A DNA stretch of 64,000 nt, taken from positions 40,467,253-40,531,252 of the forward strand of contig CM075939.1 in assembly GCA_038030265.1 (NCBI GenBank), written 5' to 3'. The notes under the pieces are model-generated. The model searched no databases and had not been told where the DNA came from. It saw only the letters and a program-made list of their open reading frames with translations. A program made the translations under genes and the position numbers. This stretch comes from Corythucha ciliata. Taxonomy: Eukaryota > Arthropoda > Insecta > Hemiptera > Tingidae. Shown here piece by piece: positions 45,881-55,689 of this stretch (its first letter is position 1; every line of letters starts with the position of its first letter).

Positions 45881-46160
45881 AAGTCGTTTCATCGTCCTAC
45901 TTTGTCATTTTGGCACGTGAAAGAAACTGACTGGCACGACAATTAAAAAAAATAAAAAGACGCACTTTAGACACCATGTTATGTATGGGTCCGAGTTAAA
46001 TACGAAAAAATAGAAGACCTTTTATTATACGAAGCGACATCTTTATTATGCGAAACATGAATAGAATAATCCTGGTCCCGGCTAGGGAAAATATAATATA
46101 AACATCAACGTGACGTCATCAGTCTAGGATACGTAACAGAGGAGAAGTCTTGTTTCACTA
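45881..46160 (-). other. Foreign LTR-like piece in place of gypsy RT
   Basis: In minus orientation an AT-rich segment containing two AATAAA-type signals ends CATACATAACA at 45977. It is followed directly by TGGTGTCTAAAGTGC, the position and TGG start of a primer-binding site, then a leader and ATG ACA AAG TAG. It sits between gypsy protease and RNase H, where about 1 kb of RT should be. It is best read as the end of another retroelement's 5' LTR plus leader, brought in by recombination or a deletion-joined insertion. Confidence 0.4.
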
Positions 46161-46291
46161 CGTACAGATTCCCATGGCTTCGTCTTCCCTGGTAGAAAAT
46201 TGGAGGCGAGCAGCGCCACCAGCGCTCAGGCCGTGGCAGAAAGAGAAACCAAAAAAGCAGGGGCTCAAAGTAAACAAACACATTAGATTGT

Positions 46292-46687
46292 ATGGTGATT
46301 GGGATTACAAGTAGTTTGGTATTCACGACAATGTTAAGAATAGGTGAAATTTGTGAGGCATGCGATTGCAACCCAAAATCAAGAAACTTCAAGGAGGCTG
46401 AAGAAGTAGTTGCAGCCGGCCACGTACTCCTTACGGGAAAATTACCGTCGGACGGAGAAAGCGTTCTCCTAGCTTGTATTGTGAGGAGTGCTTCATCGCC
46501 AGAAAAAAGTTATCAAGTTGAGGGCAAGCTGTCCAGCCACCCCGATGGCTTGAAAATTGTTAGAGTAAAGTGCAATTGTAAAGCTGGCAGCTCAGGCTGT
46601 TGTAAACAAGCGATTTCTCACTGCAAATTGAAATTTGGATCAATTTTGCACAAAGATCAAAGGGAAATTCTCTTACTTCTTCCATGA
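46292..46687 (+). CDS. SWIM zinc-finger protein fragment
   Basis: 131 codons. The first ATG lies within the left TIR; a later one at 46331 (MLRIGEICEACD) may be the real start. Residues 43-115 resemble the N-terminal module of SWIM/YqaJ proteins of animals: AGHVLLTG, then CNCKAGSSGCCKQ, which fits CxCx(n)CxH except that the usual His is Gln. That change may disable metal binding. The YqaJ nuclease domain expected downstream is missing. The frame stays open between the TIRs, so the copy is not very decayed. Confidence 0.6.
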   Translation: MVIGITSSLVFTTMLRIGEICEACDCNPKSRNFKEAEEVVAAGHVLLTGKLPSDGESVLLACIVRSASSPEKSYQVEGKLSSHPDGLKIVRVKCNCKAGSSGCCKQAISHCKLKFGSILHKDQREILLLLP

Positions 46688-46932
46688 ACAGCCGTGTAAT
46701 GAGTCTCAGACAAGAAATCCGAAGGCTTGAAGTGGTTGGAGCAGACGACGGCATACTTGGGAGTCCGTTTGCCCATTCTTAGCTTTATCTCCCAAAGTTT
46801 TCGCCTATTCACTTTTTGCCTCTCGAAGCCTTCGGAAATTACCACGAACTCCGTCGGACGAGGGAAAGCATGGAGACTGACACCGTCTTTAGTCCCCAAA
46901 GAGCATCCATAAACACAACATGTGGTCCTCAT
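46657..46932 (-). CDS. THAP-domain protein fragment
   Basis: 91 codons starting MRTTCCVYGC. The C2CH THAP zinc finger is visible: CCVYGC at the start, HAFPRPTEF, W at KLWEIK, and VCSNHFKPSDF with the last Cys and His. THAP fingers bind DNA at transposon ends, as in P and related transposases. Only the N-terminal finger remains; no catalytic part follows. It ends 31 bp inside the 3' end of the opposing SWIM frame. Confidence 0.75.
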   Translation of the reverse strand: MRTTCCVYGCSLGTKDGVSLHAFPRPTEFVVISEGFERQKVNRRKLWEIKLRMGKRTPKYAVVCSNHFKPSDFLSETHYTAVHGRSKRISL

Positions 46933-47365
46933 TGGCTAAGCGAAACAAAATGAAATCACAACTATTGGCGAAGAAATAGGACACTTTTGCTTACCACGGA
47001 GATGACAGGCCCACGTCTTGAAAGCTATGCCATGATCGCCCCCACGCAATATTATGAACAATGCACAACTTTGGTTTTTTCTCTCCCAATCACCATACAA
47101 TCTAATGTGTTTGTTTACTTTGAGCCCCTGCTTTTTTGGTTTCTCTTTCTGCCACGGCCTGAGCGCTGGTGGCGCTGCTCGCCTCCAATAGGGACCCGTG
47201 CGACCCCTATTGGGCGAAAAATTTCACCCGTGTATGAACGGAACCCGATTTTAGAAGGTGTGAGCTCTACCTTAATGTTAAGTTTTTTGAAATTTGTTGC
47301 TGACAATAAGGTTACACGGCTGCCTGTGTCAATTTCGAACCGATGAGAACTTCCTGCTACTCGGG

Positions 47366-48447
47366 CTAAGGCCATAAAAGGTTTATCTTTAGGTTTCCCG
47401 AACAATTGATGTTGATAATATTGGTTACCTTGTTACAGGTGAAGTCACTGTCGTCGGATGCGTCACTTTTTTCGGACTCTATGACTTGATTGGTTCGGTT
47501 CTGTTGTGATAAACAAACGTTTTTTATGTGTCCGGGTTTTCCGCTGGCGTCACACCGGAGATTTCTTTTAGACTTGCAATTCCTTGTTCGGTGGTTGTCT
47601 CGTCCACAAGACAAGCATACGTTTTGAAGCCCCAGGCGGGCGAGCATATCACGTTTTTTGTCCGATTGTGAAGACTTGGAAACAAAATGTGTTTGATTTT
47701 GTATTTTTTTTAACTTCGTGGACTTCACTGTCTGGAGATGTGTACAAATAATTCTGCCGTTTCGCAGCTTCCATCGCTAGAGCTACTTCTACCGATTTTT
47801 CGAGGTCTAGTGTGTCTTCCTTTTGGAGAATTTGCTCCCGAATGTTGGAATCTCGAAGACCTCGGATGAACTGAGCTTGCAGAATGCTTTGAATGGTTCT
47901 GTTGCAGCTATCGTTATGACATGTCCAGTTACATGAGACGCCCAATTCATTTAGTCCAGATAACTACTGAGAAACAGTTTCACCATTCCTTTGGAAGCGA
48001 GATAGGCATCGGCATTGTGCCGATGCCGTTCCGTATGCACGTTGGATTTTGGGCACAATTGTTTCTCAAGTGTTGTTATCAACTCGTCATAAGCCTTCGA
48101 TGAGGCAGATCTGGTGACGTGAGGCTTGCAAGAAAAGTGTAATATTTCGCTCCAAGAGCGTTAATTAGTATTCGAGCTTTGAGCGTTTCATTGGCCGGTG
48201 AAGTTCCGCGAATGTTGCGGAGTTCAAAGAAATTCTCCAGCCTTTGACGGTAGGACTTGAAGGATTCTTGTTCTTCGTCGAATGTGTCAAAGTGCACCGA
48301 GTGTGTGTCAGAACGAGTATCATGTTGTGGTACGTCGGTCGGGCCGTGGAGCACTACTTGTTGAAGGAGCTGCCCGAGAACCGCGCTTTGGGTGCGCAGT
48401 GCTTCCAAAATTGACTCATTTTGTTGCCGAACGTCTTCTTCGGCCAT
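47366..48447 (-). pseudogene. gypsy gag
   Basis: Starts at 48447 (MAEEDVRQQNESILEAL), 24 bp inside the 5' LTR, and continues in at least three frames. One has YRQRLENFFELRNI and LGAKYYTFLASL, typical of Mag-group gag; the next QFIRGLRDSNIREQIL and LAMEAAKR; the last the zinc knuckles. The first knuckle, CLSCGRDNHRTRNC, is complete; the second has Ser for its second Cys (CDASGKPGHIKNVC). Frameshifts near 48090 and 47700. Confidence 0.75.
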
Positions 48448-48451
48448 GTCT

Positions 48452-48469
48452 CAGTTTTTCTCGTCGCCA
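48452..48469 (-). other. Primer-binding site of the gypsy element
   Basis: Reading on the minus strand from the LTR end, two bases are followed by TGGCGACGAGAAAAACTG. The TGG start and the position immediately inside the LTR fit a tRNA primer site; the tRNA is not identified. Confidence 0.55.
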
Positions 48470-48471
48470 CT

Positions 48472-48621
48472 TGTTGTATCTCACGAAATAAGTACGATTG
48501 CCAAATAAGAATTAAGTTGACTTTTATGTTTTATTGAACAACTGAATAATCATAAAAATATGTTTTCTTTTTAAAATAAAAATGAACTTGTCGCATTGGT
48601 TACATTTGTTTGGATACGACA
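48472..48621 (-). repeat. 5' LTR of the gypsy element
   Basis: 150 bp, TGTTGTATCTCACG to GGATACGACA on the plus strand, matching 42962-43112 with few changes and flanked outside by CCAGG. Confidence 0.9.
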
Positions 48622-48699
48622 CCAGGGCATTTGTTACATTAAATTCTTGAGTCGAATTTTAGAGCGCGAAGATGAACTCAACGCTATTTCACACTTCGA

Positions 48700-48985
48700 C
48701 ACCGGGAGGACCACCCCCACCACCTTGACTTTTTCGAAAAATTAAAATGGGAATCAAAGGCTTCTCTAACATGGAGTATTCGTACTGAATATGATGCATC
48801 TGGAATCAACTGGTGAAGTGTAGTGATTTTTGGACCTTTTCAACCCCTATTCCCCCCCCCCCCCCACATTGACCGATTTGGCCCAAATGTAATACCGACC
48901 GAGGTCTTACAACTACTGAATTTTGTGCCAAAGCGCGTTCCGCTAAATTGATTTCTTCGAGAGATATCGTGCTAACAAGACCGCA
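48700..48985. repeat. Dispersed repeat R, copy B
   Basis: Same landmarks as 36570-37012 (ATCAACTGGTGA, CAAAGCGCGTTCCGCTAAAT) but ends earlier, after GTGCTAACAAG. It lies in tandem with copy C. Confidence 0.65.
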
Positions 48986-49157
48986 CACTTACTTCCTCTC
49001 TGGGGGCAACACCCCCCCCCCTCGACTTTTTCAAAAAATTCAAATGGGAATCAAAGGCTACTCTAACATGGAGTTTACGTACCGAAAATGATACTTCTAG
49101 AATCAACTGGTGATTTATAGTGATTTGTTGACCATTTCAACCCCTATTTGAGGTTGA

Positions 49158-49385
49158 AGGTGGGATACGGAGCGCTGTTATATTGGAGAGCACACCCCAC
49201 GTGAGGTCGCCAACTTACTGTACGAGACGAAAAAACTGGCAAAGGAGATTGGATTCAAATTTGTTTGGACTCGTGATTACAAAATCAATATAAGAAGTGC
49301 TGAAGGAGATCGCCCCATCCGTATTAATGACTACAGCCAACTGGATGAACTAAGGGAGAAGTACAGGAGCAAGGATCACGCCTAG
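49158..49385 (+). CDS. LINE ORF1 C-terminus (baculovirus FP-like domain), partial
   Basis: Open from just inside the truncation point to TAG at 49383. Residues include LLYETKKLAKEIGFKFVW, then IRSAEGDRPIRIND and a final LDELREKYRSKDHA. The pattern (a helix with K-rich turns, KFVW, a short basic strand, PIRI) matches the C-terminal domain shared by baculovirus FP proteins and ORF1 proteins of many insect LINEs, which is thought to act with the RNA-binding part of ORF1. The N-terminal coiled coil or zinc knuckles are not present here. Confidence 0.7.
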   Translation, partial: RWDTERCYIGEHTPREVANLLYETKKLAKEIGFKFVWTRDYKINIRSAEGDRPIRINDYSQLDELREKYRSKDHA

Positions 49386-49437
49386 CGGCTCACTTTATCC
49401 ATCTGTCTAACACTAAACTCTGAAGTGAAATGTAACT

Positions 49438-52400
49438 ATGGATTTGTGTAACATACTAGATAATTCATTAACAGTACTTACTCCGGAATTCGGCAACTAT
49501 GAGGAACTTAATAATTATTACGAACTAAAAAATAATGGTTTACTTATATTTCATCAAAATGTCCGGAGTATCCGGCAAAACTTCGATCAATTACTGATAG
49601 AATTAACCTTACTTAAAACTAAACCTGATGTGATACTCCTAAGTGAGTGTTGGCTACACAATAATTTAAATAATGAGTTTTATATTGAGGGGTATGTTTA
49701 TTACAGTACAACTTCAACTTATAATCAAAATAGTGGAACGGCGTGCTTTGTTAGAGAGGAAATTGGGTTGTTAGAAGCAACTGAGGTGCATATACATGGT
49801 TCCAGTGCGTTCAGTTTGAAGGTGAATGTAGAAAAACAGGTATTTTCCATGCTTACTCTTTATCGCTCACACATGAGAAATGTACAAGAATTAGAATTGT
49901 TTTTTAACGACTTTGAATCTACGATTGATTGTAAGTGCCCTGATTTGGTGATAGGTGATCTGAACTTCGACATAATTGATTTTTCACCAGATAGTCATAC
50001 TGAAAAGTATCTTAATATTATGGCAATGCACGGCTACCTTTCATGTATCAATAGCGTTACAAGACCTAGGAGCCCTACCTCACTCGATGGCTCATGCCTG
50101 GATCACATATTTTCGAGGTTATCCGTCGACGTGAATCCTGCGGTTGTCCACTCTCAAATTAGTGAGCATAGAGCCATTTTAGCAATAATACCATGTAATA
50201 AATGTGATAAAAGCTCCTACAGTAGACCCAAATCAAATAAGCTGAACCACACCAGATTGAACGCGAATCTCGCTACAGAAGAGTGGGGACCCGTGTTGGA
50301 AAGTATAGACGTTGATCAAAGCGCTGAAGCCTTTATTGAACTGATGCAAAAGCACATGACTGACGCAACAGAAACTCTTCATTTGCCAAAAAAATTCGCT
50401 CCGTTAAAACCTTGGTTGACTAGATCTCTGGTTGTTAGTATACGAAAGAAGGGAAAGTTGTACGCAGCATGTCGTAGGCAACCATTCAACGCAGGGCTCA
50501 ACAATTATTTTCTTAATTATCAACGAACACTTAAACAAACTATTCGTGCGGAAAAAGACAAGTATTTTGAAGCAAGGTTGAGCAGGGTGCAGGGGAATAG
50601 TAAAAAGGAGTGGGATGTGATTAATGAAATTATTGATAAAAAATCTAAAAAAGAAACTCGGGTGGTCAATTTGGATATCGGTGATCGAATAATTGATGGG
50701 CTTGAGGAGCCCAAGAAATGTGCCAATATTTTGAATGAGTACTTTGCAACTATTGGGAAGAATCTCGCTGAAAGTATCAACGATGTAAATGAGGAAACCT
50801 TGAACCAAACTAGTTATTCAAATACTGGACATACATTTTCTCGTTTTAAAGAAATAACTGAAATAAATGTAGCTAAGGTTGTAGATTCGCTGAGAGGGGG
50901 CTCTAGCCCAGGTTTTGACGGAATTAGTTCTGAAATCTTGAAGTCAAATAAAGATGCGATAACTAAGCCATTGTGTGCGATCATTAATCGCAGTTTCAGT
51001 CAAGGCAGGTTCCCCGAAATATTCAAATTGGCACTGGTAACGCCCATATACAAATCAGGCGATCGAGACAAGTGTAAGAACTACCGCCCGATTAGCTTGG
51101 TTTCTTGCGTAGCTAAAGTAATAGAAAAATGCGTTAAGGAGCAACTGGTCGAATTCTTAGAATCAAACAATCTGCTTACTGATGCCCAATTTGGTTTCAG
51201 AAGTAATCGTAGCACCCAGGATGCAACGTGTTTTCTTTATGACTTGATTTCAGAAGATTTAGATGCTGGAAAAAAGCCGTTGGCAATATTTCTGGATCAG
51301 GCTAAGGCTTTTGACACCATTTCACATGAAATTTTGTTTAAAAAAATGCAAAATTATGGCATAACTGATACAGTTTTGTGTTGGTTTAAAAGTTACTTGA
51401 AAGATCGGAAGCAAATCGTGCAAATTAACGGGGTCAGGAGTGATGAAGTTGCCTTAGGTTTGTTCTCGGTCCCCCAAGGCACGGTACTGGGGCCTTTAAC
51501 TTTTATTCTTTATGTCAACGACATTTCAGAACTAAATTTCCCAGGAAAAGTGCTCCTTTTTGCAGACGATACGGTTTTCTATTGTTCTTCCGACTCGTGG
51601 GATGTTACGCATCAGAAAGCTGAGGCTGGATTGAATATTCTGAGTGGATGGATGATGAAAAACAAACTTACGTTAAATGCAGACAAAACAACATTCGTGC
51701 CCTTTAGCATTGATCCTCGTAATCCTCCTGACTTGCCTCCATTGATAATCCATGCTCGTGATTGTGATAGGCATAGTACGCCCTGTACGTTTTGCAAAAC
51801 GATCAACTCGACTAGTTGCGCTAGGTATCTGGGAATTTTCTTTGATACGCAGATGAAATTTATTAAACAAATTCAGACCACGAACGTAAAACTGAGAAAA
51901 TTACTCTACGTTTTTTCCAAACTCGCACGAGTCTTGAATAATAAATTGCTCAGAAAAGTTTATTTTGCCTTGGTCGAATCCGTTTTGTCTTATTGTTTAC
52001 CCATATGGAGTAGCACTTATAAGACAAATTTGGAACCTATCCTAATCACTCAAAAGGCGCTCATAAGAAAAATGGCGAGAACCGGTAGGCTTGAGCATAC
52101 TGCCAATCTGTTTTTAGATATGAAAATTCTGCCCTTCCATAAATTAATTTCCCTAAGTAGCATAAAACAATTATTGAAAACTAGACACTATAATCTACCT
52201 ACGCACGCAATTTATACTAGGTTCAGTAACGATAATAAAATTTCTTACCCAACTTTCCGCACTACCTTTGCTAAGAACTCGTATAAATATAAGGGTCTTC
52301 ATGAGTTCAACAATTTGCCGAGCCCACTTAGAAAGCAACTGCTTTATAATAAATTTTCAAAGAACCTGAGGGATAAACTAGTCGACTGCTTGGCGGATGA

Positions 52401-52449
52401 AAATGTGAAAATATGTGATCCAATCCCATCCAAGACTGCTTGGCGGTAG
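49438..52449 (+). CDS. LINE ORF2: endonuclease / reverse transcriptase
   Basis: 1,003 codons without interruption, ATG to TAG. Endonuclease, about residues 35-250: HQNVRSI, LLSECWL (catalytic Glu), VIGDLNFDIID, LDHIFSR and a final SEHRAIL. Reverse transcriptase, about 500-770: LVTPIYKSGD, NYRPISLVS, QFGFRSNRSTQDA, FLDQAKAFDTISHE (first catalytic Asp), PQGTVLGPLTFILYVNDI and LLFADDTVFY (the FADD pair). A C-terminal region with YLGIFFDTQMKF and HEFNNLPSPLRKQLL follows. It nicks target DNA and copies the RNA from the nick. All catalytic residues seem present, so the protein could be functional; ORF1 of this copy is not. Confidence 0.93.
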   Translation: MDLCNILDNSLTVLTPEFGNYEELNNYYELKNNGLLIFHQNVRSIRQNFDQLLIELTLLKTKPDVILLSECWLHNNLNNEFYIEGYVYYSTTSTYNQNSGTACFVREEIGLLEATEVHIHGSSAFSLKVNVEKQVFSMLTLYRSHMRNVQELELFFNDFESTIDCKCPDLVIGDLNFDIIDFSPDSHTEKYLNIMAMHGYLSCINSVTRPRSPTSLDGSCLDHIFSRLSVDVNPAVVHSQISEHRAILAIIPCNKCDKSSYSRPKSNKLNHTRLNANLATEEWGPVLESIDVDQSAEAFIELMQKHMTDATETLHLPKKFAPLKPWLTRSLVVSIRKKGKLYAACRRQPFNAGLNNYFLNYQRTLKQTIRAEKDKYFEARLSRVQGNSKKEWDVINEIIDKKSKKETRVVNLDIGDRIIDGLEEPKKCANILNEYFATIGKNLAESINDVNEETLNQTSYSNTGHTFSRFKEITEINVAKVVDSLRGGSSPGFDGISSEILKSNKDAITKPLCAIINRSFSQGRFPEIFKLALVTPIYKSGDRDKCKNYRPISLVSCVAKVIEKCVKEQLVEFLESNNLLTDAQFGFRSNRSTQDATCFLYDLISEDLDAGKKPLAIFLDQAKAFDTISHEILFKKMQNYGITDTVLCWFKSYLKDRKQIVQINGVRSDEVALGLFSVPQGTVLGPLTFILYVNDISELNFPGKVLLFADDTVFYCSSDSWDVTHQKAEAGLNILSGWMMKNKLTLNADKTTFVPFSIDPRNPPDLPPLIIHARDCDRHSTPCTFCKTINSTSCARYLGIFFDTQMKFIKQIQTTNVKLRKLLYVFSKLARVLNNKLLRKVYFALVESVLSYCLPIWSSTYKTNLEPILITQKALIRKMARTGRLEHTANLFLDMKILPFHKLISLSSIKQLLKTRHYNLPTHAIYTRFSNDNKISYPTFRTTFAKNSYKYKGLHEFNNLPSPLRKQLLYNKFSKNLRDKLVDCLADENVKICDPIPSKTAWR

Positions 52450-52649
52450 CTACCTAGTTATTGTCTAAAGCATGTCCCTTATACCATAAATTCTGTCTTC
52501 CTAAGGCCCTAACTAGCCTAAAGCATTGCCTTCATGTTCCTATAATCTTTGTGTAAGTTGTATTTTGTAACCTAAAGTTGTCCAAAATAAATAGTTTTAC
52601 CCTACCATCTATCTTTACCTTAAATTGATTTATTTAACTTCAATCATAA

Positions 52650-52676
52650 TTTTTTTTTTTTTTTTTTTTTTTTTTT
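52650..52676. repeat. Poly-T tract in the LINE 3' region
   Basis: 27 T in a row, about 200 bp after the ORF2 stop. Unusual for a LINE in plus orientation; possibly a small reverse-oriented insertion end. Confidence 0.9.
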
Positions 52677-53302
52677 CCTAATCTTAGCTTAACTTGTTTA
52701 ACTTAAATCACTAATTTTTCTTGTTTTCCATACGAGTACACATTTTAATTTGAATGCTTTGTAAGGTTTTGGGCTCACTCATCTTCCAACACGAGCTTAG
52801 GCTCATATGGAAGATTAATTTCCTCGACTCTTGTTCATAATGTAACCATGGCTGTGAGCAGCACAATATTGGTGTGTGACACCAAGGGTATGTGTTACTT
52901 ACTGTGTAAATCGTGTATGTGTATATTAGTAATGTAAACTGTATATTTTTTGGAAATAAATAAATAAATAAATAAAAAATAAATATTTCCCTCCCTCCAC
53001 CTTGACCGAATTGGACCAGATGCAATTCCGACCAGGGTCTTATGACTACTGATTTTTGTGCCAAAGCGCGTTCCGCTAAATTAATTTCTTCGAGAGTTAT
53101 CGTGCTATAACAAGAAAACGGCCGTAAGCTTATTAATAAATATTGTATAAAGAAATATTAAATATATACATGAATCCTGGGGACCTCTGAATTTGTGTTC
53201 TAGAGGTTCTGAAACGTGAAAAAACATGGCATGACCCATGTTTGCCACCATCACGACGAGACCAACAGTGCATGTTCAGAATGAAATGCACTAAAATGCA
53301 AT

Positions 53303-55689
53303 TCGTGTGGACGCCCGGAAAACTTGCCAAAATCGGTCATATCGGTAGACGGGAGAAGGAATTCACGGTGGGAGCCCCTTGAACGCATTATATCATAGAA
53401 AATTTATTTCGCTCGAAAAATCCGTAGTGGTGGTGGTGGTGGGGGGCATTCAATTTTGTGGAAGAATCGAAAGTTGATGGGGTTGACCGTGAAAGTTGAT
53501 AGCGCTAAACAATTGCTAACTGTAGCTGCCATTGGCTTAGGTAAAATGTATAGCTCCCGTAAAGCGATGGTGGAAGTTCTACCAGGTAGTTTCTGGGTCT
53601 AAAATCCTACTAGGATTTCTGGGAAAAGTTCGGATTTTATTATGCAAAATTTCGCGTAATTGTATGCTACATAAAATGAGGAGTTGAAGAGAGAGAGAAA
53701 TCCTCTCTAACGAAGCAACGAGCGATGTATTTTTTGTTAATTTTACGGCGGGATATTATACTTATTAGTCTTTGTGCCGTGAAAACACGGTTTTGCTGTT
53801 TAATGTATACGAATATAGAAAATTGGGCCATCCTTTCTAGCATCGAGGGTTATAATTAATTTTAAACTGAGAACTATGGCAAGCGGGTTCAACGTTTCAA
53901 CCCGAATAATAAGAGTGGCTCGTTTCGCGGATGATGATGTCTTACTATACTTATTAAAACGCATGAAAGTTTATTAAAGTGCATAAATTATTACTTCCTT
54001 ACCTTTTAGCAGAACGTGGTTGGAAACAAGCAAAAGAAGTTAACGATTCAGAATTAGTCTTTGTTTATTCATTTCTGCTGGAAAAGTAATCTCGAAGTGA
54101 ACAGCTCTCCATTTTCCGTGGTGATGGTTTTATGGTGGAGGGGGAAGGAGGCCCTTCATTGAGCCTTCTATAAGGATGAAAAGAGCTAGCAGTGAGAAAC
54201 ACTTGTTTTGATTAGACTGAAAGCCTTCTTTAAGTGAATGTGAAATCTCGTAAGGGAAATAATGGTAATTAACGCGTTATTTACCGGACGCGTTTGTGCA
54301 ATTGTAATTGCTCTTAATGAAGAACCGTGTTTAAAAATAATATTATTTTTTAAAAAGAAGGGAAATCCCCGTTATAACTGTGCGCGTTTTGGTGTTGTAA
54401 TTTATACGTAATTAAGCTTGCCTGGTATATGCATGAGGGCGCTTACCCAATTTCTTCCTTAGGCCCTCTCCAGAGTCGGTATATCTATCCCCTTTGTTCC
54501 ATTTACTTCTCAGCTTGATGTACAAGTAACGTAAAAGTGCGGGGGTGAGCACACTGTCCACGAGTTTAAAAGGCGGTTACGGGTAACACTCCCAGTTCCT
54601 TCCATTTTTGGCGAAGATCATTAGTGATTTAAATCGTTATAACGCCAACGGTTAAGTAATATGGAAATGAGCAGTAGGATGAAGATTGATACGCTGTAAT
54701 TATGTCTTTGGCGGAATAGTGCGGTATTTCAGGTCGAATAGTTTTAACCTTGAAAATGAAGAAAACAAAAAATTCAAAAACCCACTTGTCCATATCCCAA
54801 CGCTGAACAATTATAAACTGAAATGATCGCCATTCATTAAATTAACGCATTTTCCACGGCTGAATGCCCTCCGTGTACGATTCAAAAACCACCTCTGCTA
54901 ATTTATGTTGATTATTATTAGCTATTGACAAATAAGGTACACTGCTGCTGCATAGACAATTCTTTATTACATGCACCTACTTATTTGTCGCCTGATAAAC
55001 TGCTGTTGTATTACCTATTACGTGACTCCCCCGCACTATTTCTAACTCTCAGCTAGTGATTCATTTCTATACAATTTATTTTGGCGGGGGGGGGGGATGA
55101 AGCAGAATAGTGTTGTGTATATTGATTTCCTTTGCTTTCAAATAGCCGAACATGGGTTTTTGCGAATGGAACTAGTAATAGGAGGAAAAATAGGGGGAAG
55201 AGGGTAATCCATGCTATAATCATGGTGGTAGAACGTGAAGAGTATATCGTCATGATGTCACCACAGGGAGAACCCTTAATTTTCACGCGAGGCAAATATC
55301 ACGCAATGGGTTAGATGCCGGTTAGTTTACAGTTTTTTTGTTTTTTTTCTCTCTCTCTTTTTTTAAAATCATTGATGTTGGGAACCATACAGCCATAGGT
55401 GTTATTCATGTAGGTAGGTATCAATACGTATAATAGATTATTTCATCCGGAATGTTTATAATTTCGCCATCATTTAGATTACGCAGCGAACAGACGGCAT
55501 TCACGGTTAAAATAGCTTACATTTTGATTGTTTCTTTTTACTGTGTAGAAGTGGAACAGTGGATGTGGACTCAAATTGAAATTAGTTTCGCGTAGTACCA
55601 TCATTGTCCCGAAGAGAGCCCCAGGCGCCGAAAAATGACGTATGACCGGATCAACAGCCAACCCCCCCCCCCTCAGTGGTTGATTTTTA
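53303..55689. other. Unrecognised non-repetitive sequence
   Basis: No transposon, satellite or protein domain recognised. G runs lie near 53437 and 55083-55095. A 24-codon stretch near 53910 spells FADD by chance (see rejected items). This could be intron sequence. Confidence 0.4.

Larger units (their letters stand above)
46201..47187. mobile_element. THAP/SWIM DNA transposon, 987 bp, perfect 104-bp TIRs
   Basis: 46201-46304 and 47084-47187 are exact inverted copies beginning TGGAGGCGAGCAGCGCCACC, flanked by AT on both sides. Two convergent genes lie between: a plus-strand SWIM-type frame and a minus-strand THAP frame, overlapping tail to tail. Elements encoding a THAP transposase together with a SWIM/YqaJ protein are known in the ISL2EU group, and a 2-bp duplication suits that group; here both proteins are cut short, so the element is an internal deletion derivative. 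The assignment rests on domain pairing and not on a transposase core, which is absent. Confidence 0.75.
46150..47405 (-). pseudogene. gypsy protease, split by a DNA element
   Basis: The first part (47405 to 47188) includes the aspartic protease motif in FEIDTGSRVTLLS; the second (46200 to about 46150) has LYVVKQD, which belongs to the end of the same domain. The frame is continuous across the insertion once the 987-bp element and one AT are discounted. Confidence 0.8.
42962..48621 (-). mobile_element. Mag-like Ty3/gypsy retrotransposon, nested insertions
   Basis: Complete in outline: LTRs of about 150 bp at both ends, an exact 5-bp target duplication CCAGG (42957-42961 and 48622-48626), and gag, protease, RNase H and integrase in order on the minus strand. 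The reverse transcriptase is missing. Very short LTRs, and gag starting about 25 bases after the left LTR, fit the Mag group. Three DNA elements lie inside: 46201-47187 in protease, and 44480-45313 with 45318-45662 in RNase H. Frameshifts and stops make it inactive. Confidence 0.85.
49150..52983 (+). mobile_element. Non-LTR retrotransposon (LINE), 5'-truncated, ORF2 intact
   Basis: In order: the last 75 codons of ORF1, a 52-base spacer, a complete 1,003-codon ORF2 with apurinic-type endonuclease and reverse transcriptase, a 3' UTR of about 0.5 kb and a tail of TAAA repeats near 52957-52983. Truncation inside ORF1 is usual for target-primed insertion. The organisation fits the Jockey/CR1 side of LINEs; the clade was not settled. 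The intact frame indicates a young copy. Confidence 0.9.
49003..53302. repeat. Dispersed repeat R, copy C, split by a LINE
   Basis: Left part 49003-49149 and right part 52984-53302 together make one R copy like 36570-37012. The LINE sits at the C-rich stretch after CCCCTATT. TATTT flanks the LINE on both sides (49145-49149 and 52984-52988) and is a candidate short target duplication. Confidence 0.7.

Noticed and set aside
50404..50808. 134-codon minus-strand frame
   Set aside because: Antisense shadow of the intact LINE ORF2.
53908..53980. Plus-strand frame spelling RFADDDVLLYLL, like an RT catalytic box
   Set aside because: It is 24 codons long with no other RT motif up- or downstream and ends at once in a stop; the surrounding DNA shows no LINE similarity. 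Chance.
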